Assembly: GCA_002839535.1 (NCBI GenBank)
Contig: PGYF01000029.1
Location: 1-10,940, forward strand
Length of the DNA stretch: 10,940 bases
Source of the DNA: Nitrospira bacterium HGW-Nitrospira-1
GTDB lineage: Bacteria; Nitrospirota; Thermodesulfovibrionia; Thermodesulfovibrionales; UBA6898
Direction: 5' to 3'
In this document: positions 1 through 6,061 of the stretch, piece by piece
How positions within the stretch are numbered: the first letter of the stretch is position 1
Layout of the letters: every line of letters starts with the position of its first letter
The notes under the pieces: model-generated
Databases searched by the model: none
The model's input: only the letters and a program-made list of their open reading frames with translations
Told to the model about the DNA's origin: nothing
Made by a program: the position numbers and the translations under genes

Positions 1-1
1 A

Positions 2-454
2 GAAGAAAGAAGGTATTTCTTGAGGAGAGGGGTAAGAGGACCATTTTTCTGCAGTTCCTGTCATAAGGTTGATAAAAAAGGGCATGTTGTTTTAGAGAAG
101 CTTCATACAGGAACATATACGGAAACTGACCGCGCCACGAGTATTGACAGGATGTCCCTGGAGTGTATTGAGTGCCATATCGCATCTCTTAATGTCCCCA
201 CAGCTTCCTTAGGCGCCGGCATATGGAATCATGAGAGCAGAGAAATGAACCATCCCATAGGAATCTACCATGAAAGAATCAGCGCACAAAAAATGCGTTA
301 TTATCGCCCCTCAAGTATGCTGCCAAAGGAGATAAGGCTGTTTAACGGAAAGATAGGGTGCGGCACATGCCACAATGTTTATTCAAAAGAACCTTTTATG
401 CTTGTTTTGAATAATTTTAAAAGCAGGCTCTGTCTGGAGTGTCATATCAAGTAA
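2..454 (+). CDS. Tetrahaem c-type cytochrome, doubled-CxxCH type (5' partial)
   Basis: Probable periplasmic electron-carrying multihaem cytochrome. Counting from the first possible start (TTG at 20), there are four CxxCH haem-binding motifs at residues 11-15, 49-53, 114-118 and 138-142. They fall as two pairs, as in the doubled-CxxCH / cytochrome c3-like families. A further histidine-rich stretch (NHPIGIYHE, residues 77-85) resembles the conserved HP segment of that family and may supply distal haem ligands. The frame is open back to base 2, and no Sec signal peptide is visible although a c-type cytochrome needs one. The true N-terminus is therefore most likely outside the window, possibly with more haems. 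The stop is followed at once by a ribosome binding site (AAGGAG, 453-458) for the HAMP protein at 464, so the two are co-transcribed. The partner oxidase or reductase cannot be told from this sequence. Confidence 0.85.
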   Translation, partial: EERRYFLRRGVRGPFFCSSCHKVDKKGHVVLEKLHTGTYTETDRATSIDRMSLECIECHIASLNVPTASLGAGIWNHESREMNHPIGIYHERISAQKMRYYRPSSMLPKEIRLFNGKIGCGTCHNVYSKEPFMLVLNNFKSRLCLECHIK

Positions 455-463
455 GGAGAATAT

Positions 464-1039
464 ATGATATTTAAAAGGCGCAAGTATATTATTAACACAG
501 GATTTCAGATGAGGTTTGTCATGCCTTTCCTGATTTTATCCTTATTAGGAAGTATCATAGCCACGATAGCATTCAACTTCTTTGTCTTGAAGGAACTGGA
601 GAAGGTAATGTGGCTTTCACATATAAATATAAAATCCACAGATGAGTTAATCAGGCCTGTCCTTATTTATGTAAATCTTGCCGCTTTTCTCTTTGTAGCC
701 ATTCTTTTAGTTTTCACATCTATACGGATGACAAGAAAGGCGTCAGAGCCTATATTAAGGATGACGAAGGACGTCGGAAGGGTTACAGACGGCGACCTCG
801 CAACTATTATAGCCCTGAGGGGGAAGGACGAATTTCAGGATGTGGCTCATGATATTAATGTAATTATAAAGAATCTGAGAGAGAGGTTTAAGATAATTAA
901 TGAACAATATATGCATATTTCCGGGGATATTGTGGAATCTCCCGTGGGCCCCGGTAATTATGAAAAAACTTTAAAGGAACTTGACGGACTTAGGAAAGAA
1001 ATAAGCAATTCTGTCGCGGGCAGGAATGAAAATGAATAA
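464..1039 (+). CDS. Small two-TM HAMP-domain membrane protein without an output domain
   Basis: 191-residue inner-membrane protein. A basic N-terminus (MIFKRRK) precedes TM1 (about 18-40), a very short periplasmic loop (about 41-65), TM2 (about 66-88), a HAMP-like module (about 88-142, with GRVTDGDL and KDEFQDVAHDIN) and a short helical tail. No histidine-kinase, methyl-accepting, GGDEF or other output domain follows. The ATG has a good ribosome binding site (AAGGAG, 5 bases upstream) and lies 9 bp after the cytochrome stop. HAMP modules normally relay signals across the membrane. Sitting between a multihaem cytochrome and a sensor kinase, it could couple redox state to the kinase, but that is inference. 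No substrate or partner can be assigned from sequence alone. Confidence 0.8.
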   Translation: MIFKRRKYIINTGFQMRFVMPFLILSLLGSIIATIAFNFFVLKELEKVMWLSHINIKSTDELIRPVLIYVNLAAFLFVAILLVFTSIRMTRKASEPILRMTKDVGRVTDGDLATIIALRGKDEFQDVAHDINVIIKNLRERFKIINEQYMHISGDIVESPVGPGNYEKTLKELDGLRKEISNSVAGRNENE

Positions 1040-1079
1040 CAAAAAAAACGCTTCATCAATAAACGATCTTGAGTCATGA
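1032..1079 (+). other. Possible 15-codon leader ORF before the sensor kinase
   Basis: An ATG at 1032 opens a 15-codon frame (peptide MNNKKNASSINDLES) that overlaps the end of the HAMP gene and stops with TGA at 1077-1079, one base before the kinase ATG at 1081. AGGA at 1022-1025 lies 6 bases upstream of its ATG, while the kinase ATG has no evident ribosome binding site. Translation of this small frame could therefore re-initiate on the kinase. Alternatively it is the frameshifted N-terminus of the kinase: a one-base change between about 1063 and 1077 would fuse the two frames. Confidence 0.3.
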
Positions 1080-1080
1080 A

Positions 1081-2697
1081 ATGAAAAAAAGCCTCGGAAC
1101 CTATATGCTTATCTTCTTTCTTGCAGCCTTTTCCGGCGTCATTGCCATAGGCGGCCAATCCATTTATATGGTCCACAGAATACTGCAAAAAACATACTCA
1201 ATAGAAGAAGAGAGCAAAAATGTGGCTTTTGTCAGCCAGATACATAACAAGACTTACAATCTGGTGCTTGCCATCCACCATTTCATTATAGACTCTGATG
1301 AGAAGTATGCCGGACGTGCAACCGCTTTGCTCACCGAAATAGAAAACGATCTGCAGAAATACATCCAATATGAGGAAGCGGAAGAAGAGTCAGGCAACTC
1401 GGAAAGCAGCAGGGAAGAACTCAGGCTGTTGAGACTGTTAGGCGATAACCTGAGAGGGATAAGAGGTATCGTGCCGGTGTTTGAAGATTTCGCAAGAAAA
1501 AAAACAGGCGATGTGCAGCGTCTTATATATCTGGAGAAGTATGCCTATAATATCGAGACCTTGACGCTTGAGATCAATAAGCTCCACTTTGAAAAGATAA
1601 CCAAAAAGGTGGAAAAATCACAGGGCCTGCTGTCCTTTATTTTTACGCTTTATGTCGCGCTTTCAGGCGCCGGGCTTTTAAGCGTATTTATCGGTTACTG
1701 GCTGCATGGCAGATATATTGTCAAGCCGATTTCGAATCTGGCTGCCGCAACACAGAAGCTTTCAAGGCAGGGCCTGTCGTTCAGAGTTGATGTAAACTCC
1801 AAAACAGAAATAGGCGTATTGTATGATTCGTTTAATACAATGGCTGAAAGGCTTCAGTCCAAGGAAAAGCAACTGGTTGATTTTAACCGTTCGCTTGAGC
1901 AAAAAGTAAACGAAAGGACTTATGAACTCAAAGACGCTTATGATTCGCTGAAAAAGACACAGAATGAGCTTGTCAGATTGGAAAAAATAGCGGCCATGGG
2001 ACAGATAGCCGCAAGCGTCAACCATGAAATAAAGACCCCTCTGAACTCTCTTTATATGAACCTCCAACTTCTGAAAAAACAGGTGGCCCAATGCGGCGGA
2101 GAGGACAGTTATTTGAAAAAAGATGTTATTAATATAATTTCTTTAATAGACGGGGAAGCGCTGAGGATAAGCGGCATACTTGAAGAATTTGTCAGGTTTG
2201 CGCGCTTTTCTCCTCCTGATTTAAAAGAGAATGATTTGAATAAAATTATTGCGGATGTGGCAGACATGATAAGCCAGAGGGCCGATGCAGCCAGGGTGAG
2301 GCTTCAGCTTAAACTTTCCGGTAATGTGCCCCGGTTTATGTTTGACGATAAAAAAATAATACGGGCATTGATAAACCTTTGCATAAATGCCATACATTCA
2401 ATGCCTGAGGGCGGCATTCTAACTATTGAAACAACAGTTGGAGAAGACAATACGGTAAGCCTTAAAGTTTCCGACACGGGCACAGGCATTAATGCGGAAG
2501 ATATTGATAAGATATTTCAGCCGTTCTTTTCAAAAAAAGAAGCCGGCCTTGGGTTAGGACTTGCTATTGTCCAAAGTATTATAGAAGGGCACGGCGGCAG
2601 AATTTCCTGCGCGAGCAAGGTCGGCGAAGGGACGACATTTGAGGCGCTGCTGCCTGTTGCAGGCGGGATTCCGGAAGCTAAGGAACAATATCAATAA
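1081..2697 (+). CDS. Membrane-bound sensor histidine kinase (HAMP, HisKA, HATPase_c)
   Basis: Sensor kinase of 538 residues when started at ATG 1081. It has TM1 (about 4-26), a largely helical periplasmic sensor region (about 27-180), TM2 (about 181-208), HAMP (about 210-259) and a coiled-coil linker. The dimerisation/phosphoacceptor helix contains H315 in NHEIKTPL. The HATPase_c domain (about 421-526) shows the N-box asparagine N436, the G1 box DTGTGI (465-470), the F box FQPFF (479-483) and the G2 box GLGLGLA. All catalytic motifs are intact. It should autophosphorylate and pass phosphate to the response regulator encoded next, whose ATG overlaps its stop (TAATG). An in-frame TTG at 1069 is an alternative start; a TAA at 1060-1062 rules out anything earlier in frame. 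The sensed ligand is unknown; the upstream cytochrome hints at a redox or respiratory signal (inference). Confidence 0.9.
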   Translation: MKKSLGTYMLIFFLAAFSGVIAIGGQSIYMVHRILQKTYSIEEESKNVAFVSQIHNKTYNLVLAIHHFIIDSDEKYAGRATALLTEIENDLQKYIQYEEAEEESGNSESSREELRLLRLLGDNLRGIRGIVPVFEDFARKKTGDVQRLIYLEKYAYNIETLTLEINKLHFEKITKKVEKSQGLLSFIFTLYVALSGAGLLSVFIGYWLHGRYIVKPISNLAAATQKLSRQGLSFRVDVNSKTEIGVLYDSFNTMAERLQSKEKQLVDFNRSLEQKVNERTYELKDAYDSLKKTQNELVRLEKIAAMGQIAASVNHEIKTPLNSLYMNLQLLKKQVAQCGGEDSYLKKDVINIISLIDGEALRISGILEEFVRFARFSPPDLKENDLNKIIADVADMISQRADAARVRLQLKLSGNVPRFMFDDKKIIRALINLCINAIHSMPEGGILTIETTVGEDNTVSLKVSDTGTGINAEDIDKIFQPFFSKKEAGLGLGLAIVQSIIEGHGGRISCASKVGEGTTFEALLPVAGGIPEAKEQYQ

Positions 2698-4040
2698 TGA
2701 ATGCATCTGTACTTATCGTTGATGACGACAAACTGACGCGCGAGACACTGTCAAGGGCGTTATCAGAGGAGTATGCCGTTTATACGGCAAGTAATGGGCA
2801 GGAGGCGCTTGATATTATCGGAAAGGGCGATAAAATTGATGTTGTTTTGTCGGACCTGGAGATGCCCGGTTTAAAAGGGCTTGATATTTTAGAGAGGGTA
2901 AACGCTCTTAACAACAGTCCGGTTGTTATTCTCATTACAGGGCAGGCCACCATAGAGTCCGCTGTGCAGGCAATGAAACTCGGGGCATACGATTACATAA
3001 CAAAGCCTGTAAATCTTGACAGGATCTCCTTATTGATTGAGAAATCCCTTGAAAACAAAAGGCTTAAGGAAGAGAATATCCTGCTGAGGGCCAGGATACG
3101 GGAAAACTACCCGCTGGTTAACATGATTGGAAGCTCGCCGGAGATGGGTAAAATCATGGAAATTATACGGCATGTGTCTTCTACCGCGGCAACAGCGCTT
3201 ATAGAAGGAGAAAGCGGCACAGGCAAGGAACTTATTGCAAATATTATTCACTATAACAGCCCGCGTTCAGACAAGCCTTTTATAAAAGTAAGCTGCGCCG
3301 CCTTTGCCGAAGGAGTGCTTGAGTCGGAAATATTCGGCCATGAGAAGGGCGCCTTTACAGGGGCGGTCTCCTCGAAAAAAGGCAGGTTTGAGCTTGCTGA
3401 CGGCGGCACGCTTTTTCTTGATGAGATAGGAGACATACCACTTGGCATACAGGTAAAACTGCTGAGGTTCCTTCAGGAAAAAACCTTTGAGCGGGTCGGC
3501 GGCAACAAGACCTGTCAGGTTGACGTCAGGATAATATCAGCTACCAACAAACACCTTGAGAGGTTAGTCAGTGAAGGCTCTTTCAGGGAGGACCTTTATT
3601 ACCGCTTAAGGGTGGTCAAGATAGACGTCCCGCCGCTACGGAAGAGAAAAGGAGATATAGATGACCTGGCGGGGTTCTTTCTGAACAAATATTCGCAAAT
3701 ACATAACCGGCATATCACCGGCATATCAGACGAGGTAATGGCTATGATACGGTCTTATGACTGGCCGGGAAATGTGAGGGAGCTAATGAACTGCATAGAG
3801 AGTTTCGTTGTGCTGGCAAGAGGGAGTCAAGTAACAATTGACGATATTCCTGATTATCTGTTCTCTCAGTGCGATGTCCGGCACGCTGACGATCATGAAG
3901 ATGGAGTCCTTGCGGAAATGGAGAGGCAAACCATAATGGATACCATGCGAGACACCGGCGGCAATAAAGTTGAAGCGGCAAAAAAGTTGGGCATAGGGTT
4001 GAGAACTCTATACAGAAAGATAGAAAAGTTTCAGTTATAA
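2697..4040 (+). CDS. NtrC-family sigma54-dependent response regulator
   Basis: 447 residues with the full three-domain layout of bacterial enhancer-binding proteins. The receiver domain (about 4-118) has acidic residues D9/D10/D11, phosphoacceptor D53, T81 and K103. The AAA+ domain (about 142-370) has Walker A GESGTGKE (171-178), the sigma54-contacting loop GAFTGA (218-223), Walker B FLDE (240-243), conserved arginines around 297-303 and the sensor II motif WPGNVREL (356-363). A Fis-type helix-turn-helix occupies about 405-447 (NKVEAAKKLGIGLRTLYRKI). All key residues are present, so it should be a phosphorylation-controlled activator of sigma54 RNA polymerase. It is translationally coupled to the kinase by a one-base overlap (TAATG). 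A complete sigma54 control region about 1.1 kb downstream, driving the neighbouring convergent gene, is its most likely local target. Confidence 0.95.
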   Translation: MNASVLIVDDDKLTRETLSRALSEEYAVYTASNGQEALDIIGKGDKIDVVLSDLEMPGLKGLDILERVNALNNSPVVILITGQATIESAVQAMKLGAYDYITKPVNLDRISLLIEKSLENKRLKEENILLRARIRENYPLVNMIGSSPEMGKIMEIIRHVSSTAATALIEGESGTGKELIANIIHYNSPRSDKPFIKVSCAAFAEGVLESEIFGHEKGAFTGAVSSKKGRFELADGGTLFLDEIGDIPLGIQVKLLRFLQEKTFERVGGNKTCQVDVRIISATNKHLERLVSEGSFREDLYYRLRVVKIDVPPLRKRKGDIDDLAGFFLNKYSQIHNRHITGISDEVMAMIRSYDWPGNVRELMNCIESFVVLARGSQVTIDDIPDYLFSQCDVRHADDHEDGVLAEMERQTIMDTMRDTGGNKVEAAKKLGIGLRTLYRKIEKFQL

Positions 4041-4067
4041 AAAATCTCCTTAACCCATTAAATGCAA

Positions 4068-4880
4068 TTACTTATAGAATGATATCTTTTTAAATATAAC
4101 ACGCATACTTGTCTGCAGGCGCTTGATGGATTGGGCCATATCTCCAAGTTCGTCTTTTCTGTTTACTTCAATTTCCTGTTCCATATCCCCTTTACTGATA
4201 TCATTAGCAATTTTGCTGAGGTAAATAATGGTGGACGTCATCTGTCTGGCAAATATGATGGGGGCAATAAAACCCCAAAGAACAGCGGCAATAGCAATTA
4301 GTTTGATCCATATATCGGTCTGTTTCTGGATTCTATTGATTTCCAGTCTTCCCTTCTCAACTTCTGAAAGCGCATAGGCTGATATCTCTTTTCCGATATC
4401 TTCAAGAGTATGTGTCTGTTCTTTGAATTTTCCGTATTCTGCTTTGTCGACGGTATCGTATGACCTGGTCTCCTGAAACTTTGTCACAACTCTGTCCCAT
4501 TCAAGCCTGTTCTTGGCAACAATATTCTCTGCCTGAATAACCTTGTTTGATAAATTCCCGCGCTGTTCGTGAATGAAAAGGTCATTAAGCTCTTTGAGAT
4601 AGTCATTAATAGTGTCCATGGAATTTTTCCAGGCGTTGATATATTTTATCTGTTTTGTAAGATTGTCTGGAAAAATAAAAAATTCTTTTTCTGCCCTACG
4701 AGACTTGGCCAGCTCCTTTTCATACAAGTTGGAATATTCCATCACCCTGCTGTTCACCGTGACCAGATAATTGGTTGTTTTGTCCAGCCGGTAAAAACCA
4801 AAAATCGACAAACCAACAATAACCAAAGTAATCAAGGTGCTGCTGAAAAAGCTAATCAGATATTTTGTCCGCAATTTCAT
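4068..4880 (-). CDS. Receptor-like membrane protein: helical periplasmic sensor plus HAMP, no signalling domain
   Basis: 270 residues: TM1 (about 8-30), an all-helical periplasmic region (about 31-188) with RRAEKEFFIF (61-70), TM2 (about 191-211) and HAMP (about 212-262), then a stop 8 residues later. The RRxEKxF stretch resembles the helical ligand-binding domains (HBM / four-helix bundle) of methyl-accepting chemotaxis receptors. The cytoplasmic methyl-accepting hairpin is absent, so this is either a truncated receptor or a stand-alone transmembrane relay. The start at 4880 is chosen because AAAGGAGA lies 6 bases upstream; a longer frame reaching 4976 has no such site and no homologous look. 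It is convergent with the response regulator (27 bp apart) and is preceded by a sigma54 promoter with upstream dyads, so it is probably that regulator's target. Function unknown. Confidence 0.85.
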   Translation of the reverse strand: MKLRTKYLISFFSSTLITLVIVGLSIFGFYRLDKTTNYLVTVNSRVMEYSNLYEKELAKSRRAEKEFFIFPDNLTKQIKYINAWKNSMDTINDYLKELNDLFIHEQRGNLSNKVIQAENIVAKNRLEWDRVVTKFQETRSYDTVDKAEYGKFKEQTHTLEDIGKEISAYALSEVEKGRLEINRIQKQTDIWIKLIAIAAVLWGFIAPIIFARQMTSTIIYLSKIANDISKGDMEQEIEVNRKDELGDMAQSIKRLQTSMRVIFKKISFYK

Positions 4881-4991
4881 TCCAATCTCCTTTAAATTTA
4901 CCTTCACATTTAACCAAACTGGATATCCATTCCCACATTCAAGGTCGAAGTGCAACAAAAACAGAAGCCGACCCAACGATTGTTTAATATT

Positions 4992-5043
4992 CTCCGAGTC
5001 GAAGGGTATTTATTTTGAATCATTCTTCGACAGGCTCAGAATG
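4992..5043. repeat. Dispersed hairpin repeat of the TTCGACAGGCTCAG type
   Basis: GTCGAAG (4998-5004) is an inverted copy of CTTCGAC (5025-5031), and CATTCT (5021-5026) is an inverted copy of AGAATG (5038-5043). The core TTCGACAGGCTCAGAATGA (5027-5045) looks like an intergenic sequence scattered through many environmental bacterial genomes; this is from memory and not searched here. It would fold in RNA into one of two competing hairpins. It lies inside the predicted 5' leader of the HAMP gene that starts at 4880. Whether it has a function there or is a passive insertion is unknown. Confidence 0.55.
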
Positions 5044-5119
5044 ACACTTTAGAAATATTTAGGATTTTGCGCCGGCGTCTTTTTTAAGGTCTTATATTAA
5101 CTACTAAACAGCACTAAGC

Positions 5120-5136
5120 AGCAAAGAATATGCCAA
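5120..5136 (-). promoter_or_regulatory. Sigma54 (-24/-12) promoter for the HAMP gene at 4068-4880
   Basis: The minus strand reads TTGGCATATTCTTTGCT, matching the sigma54 consensus TGGCAY-N5-TTGCW with the required GG-N10-GC spacing. The -24 GG is at 5134-5133 and the -12 GC at 5122-5121. Transcription would start near 5109, giving a leader of about 229 nt before the ATG at 4880. The match is strengthened by an IHF-like site and paired dyads at the expected distances upstream. Confidence 0.75.
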
Positions 5137-5153
5137 TAGACAATTTTCAATTA

Positions 5154-5166
5154 AATCAAGGCGTTT
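5154..5166. promoter_or_regulatory. IHF-like DNA-bending site
   Basis: AATCAAGGCGTTT matches the IHF consensus WATCAANNNNTTR at all specified positions except the last. It sits between the sigma54 promoter and the upstream dyads, centred near -51, which is where IHF usually bends DNA to bring an enhancer-bound activator to sigma54 polymerase. A match of this length can occur by chance in AT-rich DNA; the position is the main support. Confidence 0.5.
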
Positions 5167-5185
5167 TATAAGAAGGGTCTTTAAA

Positions 5186-5204
5186 TTTTGTCATAATGAC
5201 AAAA
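5186..5204. promoter_or_regulatory. Perfect palindrome, likely upstream activator site (site 1)
   Basis: TTTTGTCAT-A-ATGACAAAA is a perfect dyad with 9-bp arms around a single central base, as expected for a dimeric Fis-type helix-turn-helix. Its centre (5195) is about -86 from the predicted sigma54 start. The binding protein is most simply the NtrC-type regulator encoded at 2697-4040 (inference). Confidence 0.65.
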
Positions 5205-5206
5205 GG

Positions 5207-5225
5207 CTTTGCCGTTATGACAAAA
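5207..5225. promoter_or_regulatory. Imperfect second activator site (site 2)
   Basis: CTTTGCCGT-T-ATGACAAAA keeps the right arm ATGACAAAA exactly and 6 of 9 positions of the left arm of site 1. It lies exactly 21 bp from site 1, two helical turns, so both sites face the same side of the DNA. Such paired sites are usual for co-operative binding by NtrC-type activators. Its centre is about -107 from the predicted start. Confidence 0.55.
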
Positions 5226-5245
5226 ACAGGGGGCAGAGATAACCA

Positions 5246-5276
5246 TTGACTATTATTTCTCCTGCCTTAATAATAT
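5246..5276 (+). promoter_or_regulatory. Possible housekeeping promoter of the metallo-hydrolase gene
   Basis: TTGACT (5246-5251) resembles a -35 box. TAATAA (5268-5273, spacing 16) or TAATAT (5271-5276, spacing 19) could be the -10 box. Transcription would then start about 5-10 bases before, or at, the ATG at 5285, giving an almost leaderless message. This would explain why that ATG has no ribosome binding site. The spacing is not ideal and AT-rich DNA gives false matches. Confidence 0.3.
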
Positions 5277-5284
5277 ACCAGCCT

Positions 5285-6058
5285 ATGGATATAACAGCGA
5301 TAGCGCTCCAATCAGGCAGCAACGGCAACTGCATTTATGTTGAGGCCGGCGGTGTCAAACTGCTTTTTGACGCCGGGATAAACGGCAGACAGGCTGAGAC
5401 AAGGCTTGCGGCCCATGGCCGGGATATCCGCAGAGTCGACGCCGTGATAATCTCCCATGACCATTTTGATCATGTCAGGCATGCAGGGGTGTATCAGCGA
5501 AAATACGGCCTGCCTTTATATATTACTCGCAAGACATATGACACAGCGGTGAAAAGACATCCGCTTGGAAAATTGAACGACGTCCGGTTTTTTCGTTCTG
5601 ACGGAATGCTTCAGTTCGGTGGAGTTTCTGTTGAGGCCGTTGCTACTCCCCATGACGCCTCTGACAGCGCGGCATTTGTCATTTCTTCAGACAGCAAAAG
5701 GCTCGGGATTATGACGGATCTCGGCCATATTTTCGATGGGCTCTCCGAGGTGGTCTGTTCACTCGATGCTGTCTTTATCGAGAGTAATTATGACCCGGAT
5801 ATGCTTGAAACCGGTCTTTATCCGGCTTTTCTGAAAAAACGCATCAAAGGCCCTGAAGGACACCTTTCGAATATCGAGGCTGCTGAACTGCTGAAGGCAA
5901 CGGCAGGAAAGCGTTTGAAGTGGGCCTGCCTGTCGCATCTCTCAGAGCAAAACAACAGCTCGGCCCTGGCCTTGCAGACGCACCGGGACATTCTGCAACA
6001 GGATCTGACTTTATATATCGCTGACCGGTATGCAAGCACGCCGCCGCTTTTTATCTGA
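5285..6058 (+). CDS. Metallo-beta-lactamase-fold hydrolase (YycJ/WalJ-like)
   Basis: 257-residue cytoplasmic hydrolase of the metallo-beta-lactamase fold. The opening SGSNGNC (10-16) and FDAG (28-31) are typical of the YycJ/WalJ group. The metal-binding signature is HDHFDH (58-63: H58, H60, D62, H63). Further candidate ligands are H123 (TPHD), D145 (TDLGH) and H218 (LSHLS). Relatives are thought to be DNA exonucleases or other phosphodiesterases; the substrate here is not shown by the sequence. The ATG at 5285 is chosen because the family motif begins shortly after it. A TTG at 5246 would add 13 residues unlike the family and overlaps a possible -35 box. The stop is 3 bp from that of the convergent exonuclease gene, and there is no room for a terminator between them. 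Confidence 0.85.
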   Translation: MDITAIALQSGSNGNCIYVEAGGVKLLFDAGINGRQAETRLAAHGRDIRRVDAVIISHDHFDHVRHAGVYQRKYGLPLYITRKTYDTAVKRHPLGKLNDVRFFRSDGMLQFGGVSVEAVATPHDASDSAAFVISSDSKRLGIMTDLGHIFDGLSEVVCSLDAVFIESNYDPDMLETGLYPAFLKKRIKGPEGHLSNIEAAELLKATAGKRLKWACLSHLSEQNNSSALALQTHRDILQQDLTLYIADRYASTPPLFI

Positions 6059-6061
6059 TTA

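Noticed and set aside
1762..2091. 109-residue frame antisense to the sensor kinase
   Set aside because: It overlaps the conserved HAMP and HisKA coding sequence and has no ribosome binding site or motif.
4881..4976. N-terminal extension of the HAMP gene to 4976
   Set aside because: The extra 32 residues are not like a receptor N-terminus, and a strong ribosome binding site stands right before the ATG at 4880.
5070..5086. CGCCGGCG followed by a T-run as a rho-independent terminator
   Set aside because: The palindrome has no loop, so it cannot fold as a hairpin, and no plus-strand gene ends there.
5246..5284. TTG start for the metallo-hydrolase
   Set aside because: The added residues do not match the family; AGGGGG lies 12 bases upstream, too far to be convincing, and TTGACT fits better as a -35 box.
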